A stretch of DNA of 13,211 nt from an uncultured Carnobacterium sp. (GCA_905371865.1 CAJPNA010000020.1:1-13211), one strand, 5' to 3'; numbered from the stretch's first letter, positions 5,912-13,211 are shown. The notes: a model not told the origin generated them from the sequence alone. Translations and numbers: made by a program.

Positions 5912-8857
5912 TTGGTAAATATTGCAGAAATGCCATATACGCAACAGGTACAAGCACGAGTAAAAACTCGTCCAAAAATCAAACAATTTAAAGAAACATA
6001 TAGACCAGTGGACTTCTCGTACTTAAACGACGCTGTTGAATCAACATACGACTTAGAGTGTATGATTGAGTTGTTCACGAATGCTATGATTAGTAAAAAC
6101 AACTTCTCAATCGTTTTATTTGGTGACGAGCAGTTCGCTGATGTTACTAGAGAACAAATTGAAAAACAAATTGATATGTTCATCAAAAAACCAGATACCA
6201 TTCGCATGTTAAAGAAAATTGGTATCACAGACCCAGACAGTTTAGGTCGTAATGCTTACGTTTATAAGATGGGTGACGCAAATGACATGGCGGAATTTGA
6301 GTCTATGTTGCGTACACAGTTGTTATGTGAGACTTTACCGCACGATTTACCATACGCAAATAAATACAACTTTGCGGAATATCGTACGTGGAATGGTGCT
6401 TCATATGACTTACCAGTATTGGTGTTGACTTACTTATGGGTCAAGTTACATAAAGAGAAAACAAGACCAAGCGACATTCGTAAATTATCAAACTATGTTA
6501 TTCGCTATAAAGGAAAACCACACAAGTTTCCAGAGTATATCGAACGTTGCACGAAAGGTGTTATTAAAGCAACAGCTTATCGCTATTTCCGTAACTTAGC
6601 ATTATACAAAGATGGTCATATTGACTGGGCGAAACTTGCGAAAAAAGACACGGTGGATGAAGCTAGTGAGAACTTGACAACTCCGGGTCTTAAAAAAGAA
6701 ATGGCGAAAGACGGAATGGACGTTATCATCGACGAATTAGTCGCTAGTGATGAACCACACATATGGACGGAAGAAGAAAAAGCACATTTAGTGGAATATA
6801 ACTTTAACGACGTGCTTGCGACTCTTGTAAAAAGTCATAATAAATTCTTAAAGAGTCGTCTATTTATTCGAGACACAATTCGTTCGATGTATCCATATAC
6901 AGCAGCTCGTGCTATGGATGTGACAAAATTAACACGATACACTCCACGTGAGCGTGATGCAACAGCTGCGCAAATTGCTGGATGGGTGTTAATTGGGCCG
7001 AACAATGTGAAACCAGTAGACTATGATTTTGTGGACTTTGCATTTCCAGTACCAAATCCAGATAAACCGGGAGAAATGATGTACGTGGACTTATGGGAAT
7101 ATATGTGTGCAAAAGAGGTCTACGTACCAAATAACTTAAAACAATTCTTCTCTCATTTTCGTGGCAAGGATACACGTAATATGAAAGATTTAAACAAGGT
7201 GTTGCGTTCGCAACCAATCACGCATTCATCGTTAATGAACGTACCATATATGCGAGATGGAAAAGCTACAAACAGTTTCGCTCGTGTGTCAACTGGTGGT
7301 GCGCACGGTGGTGTCATGGCAGGATTAAACGCAATGTCAGATGAAGCAATTCAGAAATGGATTGTATCGGATACGGAAGTAAAAGGTCGTCAAAAACCAA
7401 CAGTCGACGTTACAAACGTAATCCACTTAGACTGGTCTTCATTCTATCCAATGTTGATGTCTAAGATGCAAATGTTCTTAACAACGGAAGGATTTGACCG
7501 ATTTACATCGATTGTGGAATATCGTATTGATATTAAAAATTCATTACCATTCGATAAATCTATATGGACAGCTGTTGACGTGGACAACTCGAACAAACAA
7601 GTTGGTTTTAAGTTCTTGCTGAATAACTCATCTGGTGCTGCGAATACGCATAACCAATACGCTACGTTACCACTAGATAACAAAGCACTATCAATGCGAT
7701 TGATGGGTAATATGTTCATATGGTCGTTAGCACAACGTTTAACACAAGCTGGTGCATTCATTCCATCAACAAATACGGATGGTATTTATATTTGCAATAT
7801 CTCAATGGAAGACTGTGAACGAGTAGTACATGAGTATGTCCGTGACTACGGAATGGAAGTAGAACCAGAAACATTATCACGATTCATCAACCGTGATGCT
7901 TCAAACCGTGTTGAGTTCATTAATGGTAAACGTCAAATCGTTGGTGGGGACTTACGTCCAAGTCACCAATTGGCGTACCCAGATGACGCAATTGGACAAA
8001 ACATCACATATCCATTAGTAGCTGGGAACGCAGCTCTAGAGTATATGTCCAATAATGAAAACTGGTTAACAGAACCATATAATAGAGATATTGTGTTAGA
8101 ACATATTAAGAGCGTTCGAGACAAAGGTGAATTATTACCATTCTATCATGTATTCAGTGGTACAAAAGCTCGTGCGTTAACGATTGATGGTCAACGTGCT
8201 CAAAAAGTAAATCGAGTAGTATTAACACGTAACGGTAACACACTTGGGACGCAAAGTTTGAGTGAGTTGAAGAAAGAACATTTGTTCGAGTTCATTATGC
8301 AATTAGATGCTGGAATTCAACCAAAAGATATGATTTTTGATGGTGTGACAGCAAGATTTGAAACTGACACGTTTGACTCAAATCGTATTTATGAATTAAA
8401 AGATTTCGGATTTGCAAACAAACGTAAAGAGTTTAAAACATCTGTATACACACATGTTGGTGTATTAAAAGCATTTCCAACACAAAAGGATTTGTCTGGC
8501 TACATGAAGATTTTAAATGCTAACCAAATTTGCTTGGTTGGAGAATCAATTGAAGATTTGATTCCAATTAAATTATGGAAAGATAGTGAAAACGTTACTC
8601 ACTATCCATCTAGAACTGGTGTCGTATTAAATACAGCACAGGAATTACGTGAATTCGACATGAATGAGCTAGATATTGACGCTTACGTTCGTTGGGCGGA
8701 ACAACTTCTAAAACAATGGAAAGTGACAGCGAACTTAGATGAAGTTGGATTAGTAGAATGCGACGATACTGTTATTCCAAAAGAAGTAAAAGTACGTGTA
8801 ACGAAGAAATCTAGAGCAATTGAAGACATTTATGAATTATATGGCATTGGGGTTTAG
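5912..8857 (+). CDS. DNA polymerase, family B-like, with 3'-5' proofreading exonuclease
   Basis: This is the replicative polymerase, 981 residues from the TTG start. The exonuclease domain shows all three motifs: Exo I DLE (47-49), Exo II NGASYD (161-166) and Exo III YNFND (296-300). The polymerase part has a GGAHGG element (about 462-467) resembling the GGxHG found before motif A in several large-phage polymerases. Motif A is LDWSSFYP (catalytic Asp 507; family DxxSLYP). A Lys-containing helix stands for motif B (Lys591 with MGN at 598-600), and motif C is TNTDGIYI (Asp623; family YGDTDS). The motif C first Asp is Asn and the Ser is Gly. The distance from motif B to C is short compared with classic family B. 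No terminal-protein (TPR) insertions were recognised, so protein priming is not suggested. The gene starts 1 nt after the dUTPase-like gene and precedes the PASTA gene by 3 nt. Assignment as polymerase is firm; subfamily is uncertain. Confidence 0.9.
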   Translation: MVNIAEMPYTQQVQARVKTRPKIKQFKETYRPVDFSYLNDAVESTYDLECMIELFTNAMISKNNFSIVLFGDEQFADVTREQIEKQIDMFIKKPDTIRMLKKIGITDPDSLGRNAYVYKMGDANDMAEFESMLRTQLLCETLPHDLPYANKYNFAEYRTWNGASYDLPVLVLTYLWVKLHKEKTRPSDIRKLSNYVIRYKGKPHKFPEYIERCTKGVIKATAYRYFRNLALYKDGHIDWAKLAKKDTVDEASENLTTPGLKKEMAKDGMDVIIDELVASDEPHIWTEEEKAHLVEYNFNDVLATLVKSHNKFLKSRLFIRDTIRSMYPYTAARAMDVTKLTRYTPRERDATAAQIAGWVLIGPNNVKPVDYDFVDFAFPVPNPDKPGEMMYVDLWEYMCAKEVYVPNNLKQFFSHFRGKDTRNMKDLNKVLRSQPITHSSLMNVPYMRDGKATNSFARVSTGGAHGGVMAGLNAMSDEAIQKWIVSDTEVKGRQKPTVDVTNVIHLDWSSFYPMLMSKMQMFLTTEGFDRFTSIVEYRIDIKNSLPFDKSIWTAVDVDNSNKQVGFKFLLNNSSGAANTHNQYATLPLDNKALSMRLMGNMFIWSLAQRLTQAGAFIPSTNTDGIYICNISMEDCERVVHEYVRDYGMEVEPETLSRFINRDASNRVEFINGKRQIVGGDLRPSHQLAYPDDAIGQNITYPLVAGNAALEYMSNNENWLTEPYNRDIVLEHIKSVRDKGELLPFYHVFSGTKARALTIDGQRAQKVNRVVLTRNGNTLGTQSLSELKKEHLFEFIMQLDAGIQPKDMIFDGVTARFETDTFDSNRIYELKDFGFANKRKEFKTSVYTHVGVLKAFPTQKDLSGYMKILNANQICLVGESIEDLIPIKLWKDSENVTHYPSRTGVVLNTAQELREFDMNELDIDAYVRWAEQLLKQWKVTANLDEVGLVECDDTVIPKEVKVRVTKKSRAIEDIYELYGIGV

Positions 8858-8860
8858 AGA

Positions 8861-9967
8861 ATGGGAAAGATTAAATCAGTTAAAAAACTATGGATTATAG
8901 CTGGTGTGGTCGTAGTCATTGCGGTCGTGCTTTCAGTAATTGGAATGCTCTACCATCAATACACAAGTACTGTGGAGTGGAAGAAGACGCAACAACCAGA
9001 GCTTGCGTCTCTGACTCCAGAGCAACTATATCTTAGTGATGACGACCGAGAAAACATGGGTGTTTATAATAATTACAAATCTCAATTGTGGGATGATGAA
9101 AAGCAGAACTTCAAATCAACAGACGAAGAATTATTTGAGAACTTTGTTAATAGTTTCACAAAGATTGAGAATTTAAACCTAAGTGGAGTGAATGAACTAT
9201 TTCATGACATCAAGGACATTCACGACTTGAGACTCAGAGTGGAAAAAGTACAAGCTGAGAAACCAGATGAGTACTTGAAAGTCATTGAGACTGTTATTAA
9301 AGATGAGTTTGATAAACTGAATGCACTTGCTCAAAATAATAGAGTAGCTGGAGCAGTTCAAGATGTATATAAAAAATTAGGTACATACGCAACTTCTCAT
9401 AATCAGTTGGTGGAAATTTATGAAGCATTTGCGAATATTTTCACAATCGGAGACGAGATTTCGGTCAAAGACAGTGTAACGACTGCGGATGCGACAGCTT
9501 TCACAAACGTAGCGTCCACGTTCGATAGAGCTGACTTAATCAGTCGCTTACAATCGATTGTCAAAGAAGCTTCAAATACATTGGCTGACAATGCAAGTAT
9601 TGTTGATATTCAACAAAAAATTGATGAAACAAAAGAGTTAAAATCAAGATTTGAAGCGTTGAAGAAAGAAATTTCTGATAAGAAGAAAGCTTTGGATTCT
9701 CAAGTTGTAGACTATCCATCATTTGTTGGTAAGACAAAGCAAGAGCTTGAGAAGTGGGCGAAAGAGAATAATATCAATATTCGTTATCGTCAATCATCTG
9801 GAGAGACGTCTGATAAAGTGAAAGCTCAACTACCAGCGATAACTACTTATAAGCGTATCATGAAAGGTTCAACTATTGAAGTAGAACTTGAATTAAAACA
9901 AGTAACTCCAACGACGGAGAATGCTACAACGACGACATCGTCAACAACTAGAAGAAATTCGAGGTGA
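8861..9967 (+). CDS. Single-pass membrane protein with a C-terminal PASTA domain
   Basis: The 368-residue product starts at ATG with GGGG (8849-8852) upstream. Residues 1-10 are basic (five Lys) and 11-31 are a clear transmembrane helix, so by the positive-inside rule the rest faces outside the cell. Residues 40-280 are charged and mostly helical, with a coiled-coil-like stretch at about 248-280. Residues 283-347 match a PASTA domain: YPSFVGKTKQELEKWAKENN (the P-xx-VG...A...L helix), then ETSDKVKAQLPA (the V-xxQ-P section), then KGSTIEVELEL (the KGS final strand). Residues 349-364 are a Thr/Ser-rich tail. PASTA domains bind peptidoglycan fragments in Ser/Thr kinases (PrkC, Stk) and penicillin-binding proteins; no kinase or transpeptidase part is present. 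It is not a classic holin or lysin. Role inferred: envelope sensing, superinfection exclusion or interference with host kinase signalling. Confidence 0.82.
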   Translation: MGKIKSVKKLWIIAGVVVVIAVVLSVIGMLYHQYTSTVEWKKTQQPELASLTPEQLYLSDDDRENMGVYNNYKSQLWDDEKQNFKSTDEELFENFVNSFTKIENLNLSGVNELFHDIKDIHDLRLRVEKVQAEKPDEYLKVIETVIKDEFDKLNALAQNNRVAGAVQDVYKKLGTYATSHNQLVEIYEAFANIFTIGDEISVKDSVTTADATAFTNVASTFDRADLISRLQSIVKEASNTLADNASIVDIQQKIDETKELKSRFEALKKEISDKKKALDSQVVDYPSFVGKTKQELEKWAKENNINIRYRQSSGETSDKVKAQLPAITTYKRIMKGSTIEVELELKQVTPTTENATTTTSSTTRRNSR

Positions 9968-9973
9968 TAGTTA

Positions 9974-10588
9974 ATGTTTGGAAAAATTTATGTTAGTATC
10001 AGAAAATGGTTTCAACCATACTGGAATCCAAAACCGAAAGTCACTAAAGTTAAACAGAAGAAAAAACAAGAATCTAATAGTACTACGACAGAACAAAACG
10101 TTAAGATATTACGTTCTAAGCATCGCTTAGAACGACTTTGGAATGGTGGTAAGACTCCAAGTGTTGGGAAGTATTGGTTCTTCCACGATGTTGCTCATCA
10201 TGAAGTTGGTGCTTATCTACCAAAAGACACAGCATTTACGTTTACAGAAAGAAATGATAAAGAACGTTCCGAGTTAAAACCATTGATTTATCCACGAATG
10301 AATGTAGCATTTGACCGCACACATCTAATACCGTTCGGATACCATGGTATTGAGAACAATAGTGCGTTAGTTATCGGTTGGTCGTCTAGTCACAATCGTA
10401 ATGAACTACGTAACTTTGAGATTGAGATGAATAAAGAAAATAAAACAAGAGACTTAGTTTGGTTTACACATGTAACTAGAAAACCAGAATTTGGTATTTG
10501 GACGTATAAAGTATACGATGCAAATACTCGCAAACTAATTGGTGAACTCACATTGAAGTTGAAATGTGGTGACTGGACTTGGAAATAA
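9974..10588 (+). CDS. DNA/RNA non-specific endonuclease-like protein (NUC, beta-beta-alpha-metal)
   Basis: The ATG lies behind GAGGTGAT (9961-9968), 6 nt after the membrane-protein gene. The core signature is FDRTHLIPFGYHG (113-125), corresponding to the DRGH motif in which His (117) is the general base. After it come SSSHNRNELRNFE (137-149), where an Asn (141 or 147) and Glu would serve metal binding as in Serratia nuclease and Streptococcus EndA. Hydrophobic strands around these residues fit the fold. The N-terminal 32 residues are very basic (KPKVTKVKQKKKQ) and aromatic but do not form a convincing signal peptide, so secretion is not evident. Cleavage of host DNA to provide nucleotides is the likely role; a self-protection mechanism is not visible. 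Family call is moderate because the sequence diverges outside the motif. Confidence 0.65.
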   Translation: MFGKIYVSIRKWFQPYWNPKPKVTKVKQKKKQESNSTTTEQNVKILRSKHRLERLWNGGKTPSVGKYWFFHDVAHHEVGAYLPKDTAFTFTERNDKERSELKPLIYPRMNVAFDRTHLIPFGYHGIENNSALVIGWSSSHNRNELRNFEIEMNKENKTRDLVWFTHVTRKPEFGIWTYKVYDANTRKLIGELTLKLKCGDWTWK

Positions 10589-11145
10589 GAGAAAAATACG
10601 TCAACTTGGTTAAAGAATATAACAAGTTGGCGTCTCGTTATAATCAACTACTGCAAGCGACATCATTACATCCGGACGATATCACGTATGAGCGATTTTG
10701 TAGAGAGCTACGCTATCCGTATACTTTTGCTAGTATGCCAAGTCGTAGCGGAATTTATGCGTATCACAACGTGAAAACTGGAGAGATTTATGTTGGACAA
10801 TCTGTGAACATGAAAACGAGACTGGCACAACACTTTAGAAATGGCGTGAAGAAGAAAACTGGACACGATGCTGAGTTTAAAAACACACGTGACTGGAAAT
10901 ATTATGTGTTGGAATTCATTCCAAAAACAGATAAAGAAAAACTAAATGAACGTGAAGCTTACTGGATTTGTTTAGCAAGAGCTGCGGTAGCAAATAAGAA
11001 ATTATTAGATAAAAAAGCTGCTAAAGAAGCACTAAAACGTGTGAAAAATGGTGAGGATTTCCATGATTTACAAATCGGTGTTGAACAAAAAGAACGTGGA
11101 ACGTCCATTAATAAAACGAGAGGTAATAATGTGAAGAAACGATGA
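10579..11145 (+). CDS. GIY-YIG endonuclease
   Basis: The TTG start (10579) has GTGGTGA at 10566-10572 and overlaps the end of the preceding gene by 10 nt. The GIY-YIG module spans about 55-135: GIY (58-60), YVG (71-73), catalytic Arg81, His85, and catalytic Glu126 in the LNEREAYWI motif. These correspond to Arg27, His31 and Glu75 of I-TevI, so the active site is complete. An N-terminal helical, coiled-coil-like stretch (1-30) and a basic C-terminal tail (135-188, many Lys/Arg) flank it and probably aid DNA contact. No intron or intein is evident around it, so it is free-standing. Alternatives are a homing endonuclease in the SegA style that spreads its locus, or a host-DNA degrading enzyme. 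No zinc-finger or NUMOD target-recognition repeats were recognised. Confidence 0.88.
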   Translation: MEIREKYVNLVKEYNKLASRYNQLLQATSLHPDDITYERFCRELRYPYTFASMPSRSGIYAYHNVKTGEIYVGQSVNMKTRLAQHFRNGVKKKTGHDAEFKNTRDWKYYVLEFIPKTDKEKLNEREAYWICLARAAVANKKLLDKKAAKEALKRVKNGEDFHDLQIGVEQKERGTSINKTRGNNVKKR

Positions 11146-11534
11146 ATAAAGAAGAAATTGCAGTAAATATAATTGAAGCTGACTTTGTTCGCAATCATAG
11201 ATATTTTATCAATGTACACGGTTCGTCATTTTCTAAGAACGGGACGCCAGACTTTATTTCACATGATAAAAACGGTTGTATTCTTGGGATTGAAGTGAAA
11301 AGAATCGGTAAAATGCCAGAAGTGAACCAGTGGGGTCACGGTCTCGACATTGTGAAAAGTGGTGGTCGTTTTATCGTTGCGTATGAAGATTTTGATTTAA
11401 AACTTTTAGATGAGTACAAACTACCAGTGTTTGAAGTTTATCCAAGTGACGATGGTTTGGAACAATATGATTTGTTCGGATTAAGACCATTCAATCAAAC
11501 AACAGAAATTATTTACGTGAGAGGTGAGCAATAG
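11142..11534 (+). CDS. PD-(D/E)xK nuclease, VRR-NUC-like
   Basis: This 130-residue protein shows the nuclease motif in order: GTPDF (34-38, Asp37), IEVKR (50-54, Glu51 and Lys53), and a following Gln63 in the helix (MPEVNQWGHGLDIVKSGG), the layout of small VRR-NUC proteins of phages, which lack other domains. Predicted strands before and after (ILGIEVKR, FIVAYEDF) fit the fold. Such stand-alone enzymes often act on branched DNA such as Holliday junctions, or trim replication forks. Start: ATG overlaps the previous stop (ATGA), and only a weak GAAG lies at 11133, so translation is probably coupled. It is followed immediately by the RecJ gene, pointing to a recombination or repair pair. Substrate is inference. 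Confidence 0.78.
   Translation: MNKEEIAVNIIEADFVRNHRYFINVHGSSFSKNGTPDFISHDKNGCILGIEVKRIGKMPEVNQWGHGLDIVKSGGRFIVAYEDFDLKLLDEYKLPVFEVYPSDDGLEQYDLFGLRPFNQTTEIIYVRGEQ
11521..11528 (+). promoter_or_regulatory. Ribosome binding site that sets the RecJ TTG start
   Basis: GAGGTGAG (11521-11528) lies 6 nt before TTG (11535) and overlaps the upstream gene's end. The TTG directly follows the TAG stop (11532-11534). Confidence 0.75.
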
Positions 11535-13163
11535 TTGGATTTATACAAAGAATATTTAGACCATTATGAGATTACAACTGAACAAATCCAAACTCACTTG
11601 AATGCTAAACTGAGACCAGCAACAGACCTATCTGGGATTATTGAATTTGTGGAAGCGTTACTTGAAATGCAAAATAAAAAAATTATCATCCGTTCAGACT
11701 ATGACCCAGACGGTATTTGTGCTGGTATTATATTGTATGTAAACTTGAAGATTTTGGGATATGATGTAGAAATTACATTCCCAAATGCACATGATGGATA
11801 CGGATTGACAATGAAAAATGCACTAAACTTATTCGTAGACCATGGTGAATTTGATGTTATTATCACTGCTGACTGTGGAATCGCAAATAGTGAGTCCATT
11901 TCATTCTTACAGGAAAACGGAATTGATGTGTTGGTGTCAGACCACCATTCTGGACAAATCGAATTACATCCATTCATGGCGAGAGCTGTGGTAAATCCAA
12001 ATCGTGCAGATATAGTGTGTAATTCTGAGTTTAAAGCAATATCTGGTACATTTGTCGCATACAAAATCATGCAGTTATTACACAAGTACCATGACAACGG
12101 ATTAGACGACAAATTCATGTCCAACTTTGAACCACTAGTAGTTATTTCGACTGTAACGGACGTCATGCCACACGTGGATGAGAATGCTTACTTATTACGT
12201 AAGTACAAGCACTTTACTGATAAGTACATTCCAAACATGCGAAAAGCATCATTGAACCGTGAGTACCAAAACTATTTGAACGGTCTTGAAGTAGTATTAA
12301 GAAACATCGGTAAATTGAACGTCCACAATATTGGTTGGAAACTCGGTCCAGCATTAAACTCACCACGTCGTGTGACTGGTGAATCAAAACTTGGTTATGA
12401 GTTATTCATGCAAACTGGTACAGTAATGGCACAACAAGTATACGATGAGATTCTTAAAATGAATGAAATTCGTAAAGAGATGACCGAGTACGTACTAAAA
12501 GTATTAGAACCAGAAGAAGTTACTGTCGTACCGGATGCCAAGTATGAAGGTATTGCTGGTCTAGTATGTGCTAAAATGTGTGAAAGTCTCGACATGCCGA
12601 CAATTGTATTTAGTAATGATGGTGATTTATGTCGTGGTAGTGCTCGTGCTCCACTTGGATATAAATTACTAGGATTGATAAGTGAGATGAAAGAAATCTT
12701 ACCGGACGCAATTGTATCAGCTGGTGGACACGCAAGAGCTGCTGGAATTGCAATTAAATCAAAATATTTAGAGCGGTTCAAGTTAGAGTGGGCGAAATTG
12801 GTTCGGTCGACCGAACGTGAGGAATTCACTGACTTCAAAGAACCGATGGACTTGGATGAATATATCGCAACTGGAGAATTAACGTTGAAAACACTTGAAT
12901 ATGGACTGGAAGATATTGATGAATTGTATCCATTCAATAAAACAATTCAAGAGCCAACATTCAAAGCACATGTGAACTTAGATGAACAAAAGTTTGTGCG
13001 TATGAAAGAACGACATTTGAAAGTGTTCTTGACAAACGACGTCAATGTTGTTGTATGGAATTATGCGAAACGCCCAACTGTGACGGAATTTGATGTCATT
13101 GGAGGATTGAAAGAAAACAATTATGGTGGAATTACATATCAATTAGAAACATTCTTTAAATAA
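11535..13163 (+). CDS. recJ: RecJ-like single-strand DNA exonuclease (DHH/DHHA1)
   Basis: The 542 residues compare with about 570 in bacterial RecJ, a 5'-3' single-strand exonuclease used in recombination and repair. The DHH core shows motif I SDYDPDG (54-60; Asp55, 57, 59), motif II TADCGI (111-116), motif III SDHH (135-138), and motif IV STVTDV (205-210). The linker-helix signature LGPALNSPRRV (270-280) corresponds to LGPRLNAAGR. The DHHA1 domain has CRGSARAP (366-373) and GGHARAAG (397-404). A C-terminal part of about 130 residues probably holds the OB-like domain. Motif I has DPDG instead of the usual DVDG/DADG. The Asp and His ligands are all kept, so catalysis is expected. Starts at TTG with GAGGTGAG upstream. 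It may process ends made by the neighbouring nucleases. Confidence 0.94.
   Translation: MDLYKEYLDHYEITTEQIQTHLNAKLRPATDLSGIIEFVEALLEMQNKKIIIRSDYDPDGICAGIILYVNLKILGYDVEITFPNAHDGYGLTMKNALNLFVDHGEFDVIITADCGIANSESISFLQENGIDVLVSDHHSGQIELHPFMARAVVNPNRADIVCNSEFKAISGTFVAYKIMQLLHKYHDNGLDDKFMSNFEPLVVISTVTDVMPHVDENAYLLRKYKHFTDKYIPNMRKASLNREYQNYLNGLEVVLRNIGKLNVHNIGWKLGPALNSPRRVTGESKLGYELFMQTGTVMAQQVYDEILKMNEIRKEMTEYVLKVLEPEEVTVVPDAKYEGIAGLVCAKMCESLDMPTIVFSNDGDLCRGSARAPLGYKLLGLISEMKEILPDAIVSAGGHARAAGIAIKSKYLERFKLEWAKLVRSTEREEFTDFKEPMDLDEYIATGELTLKTLEYGLEDIDELYPFNKTIQEPTFKAHVNLDEQKFVRMKERHLKVFLTNDVNVVVWNYAKRPTVTEFDVIGGLKENNYGGITYQLETFFK
12801..12816. repeat. Perfect 16-bp palindrome inside recJ
   Basis: GTTCGGTCGACCGAAC is an exact 16-bp self-complementary sequence within the RecJ coding region. 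It is unusually GC-rich for this AT-rich window and codes the charged helix LVRSTERE. It may be a protein-binding dyad or a chance result. Confidence 0.5.
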
Positions 13164-13168
13164 TTTAT

Positions 13169-13198
13169 TTTACAAAATACTTCTTTCTATGTTATAAT
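13169..13198 (+). promoter_or_regulatory. Strong promoter for the gene beyond the window
   Basis: TTTACA (13169-13174, 5 of 6 to -35) and TATAAT (13193-13198, perfect -10) are separated by 18 nt, with TG one base before the -10 (extended -10, TGTTATAAT). It begins a few bases after recJ stops. No terminator hairpin precedes it. A start near 13205 would drive the next gene on the + strand. Confidence 0.75.
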
Positions 13199-13211
13199 CT
13201 TTATATATTAA

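Noticed and set aside
8861..9967. Holin, spanin or lysin role for the membrane protein
   Set aside because: One N-terminal TM with a long charged exterior and a PASTA domain but no catalytic wall-hydrolase motif; context is replication, not lysis.
11699..12166. 155-residue minus-strand frame
   Set aside because: Opposite to the DHH catalytic core of RecJ, so it is a shadow.
12395..12937. 180-residue open frame on the minus strand
   Set aside because: Antisense shadow of the RecJ DHHA1 region; Ser-rich low-complexity translation typical of a shadow frame.
13157..13170. Terminator after recJ
   Set aside because: The short AT-only inverted repeat AAATAA/TTATTT has no stable GC stem; it is simply AT-rich sequence before the promoter.
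1..13211. CRISPR array, insertion sequence or integrase/attachment site
   Set aside because: No regularly spaced repeats, no transposase or recombinase motifs, and no terminal inverted repeats were seen.

Overview
The window reads as part of the DNA replication and nucleotide-metabolism region of a large lytic-type bacteriophage (less likely a phage-like plasmid) of a low-GC Gram-positive host (Bacillota). The evidence is: 14 tightly packed genes, all on the + strand; strong AT bias; Bacillus-type Shine-Dalgarno sequences (GGAG, GAGGTGA); frequent TTG starts; a two-subunit type II topoisomerase next to a phage-style family B DNA polymerase; and a membrane protein with a PASTA domain, a fold tied to Gram-positive cell walls. 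The host genus cannot be fixed from the sequence.

Layout. 3-3248: the end of a topoisomerase B subunit (ATPase half lies before the window), then a complete A subunit. 3251-5213: five small genes without recognisable function, with a likely promoter at about 3697-3726 and a structured 93-bp gap (4644-4736) holding a repeat/inverted-repeat element. 5233-5910: a divergent dUTPase-fold protein with an unrelated C-terminal half preceded by a very strong internal ribosome binding site. 5912-8857: DNA polymerase with 3'-5' exonuclease. 8861-9967: single-pass membrane protein with a C-terminal PASTA domain. 9974-13163: four consecutive nuclease genes (NUC-type beta-beta-alpha-metal, GIY-YIG, VRR-NUC-like PD-(D/E)xK, and RecJ), with short gaps or overlaps. 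A consensus-like extended -10 promoter at 13169-13198 starts the next unit.

How it works together (inference). The topoisomerase would relieve supercoils during fast replication. The polymerase copies the genome. The dUTPase-like protein may police dUTP or act as a non-enzymatic regulator. The nucleases fit host DNA breakdown, recombination, repair and homing. The membrane PASTA protein, cotranscribed with the polymerase, is the odd member and may act at the host envelope.

The strongest whole-window signal is that I found no GATC tetranucleotide in 13.2 kb, where base composition predicts tens. This suggests long selection by GATC-specific restriction in the hosts. Other notable points are the polymerase's altered motif C (NTDG), the internal start in the dUTPase-like gene, and mutually exclusive hairpins before the 4737 gene.
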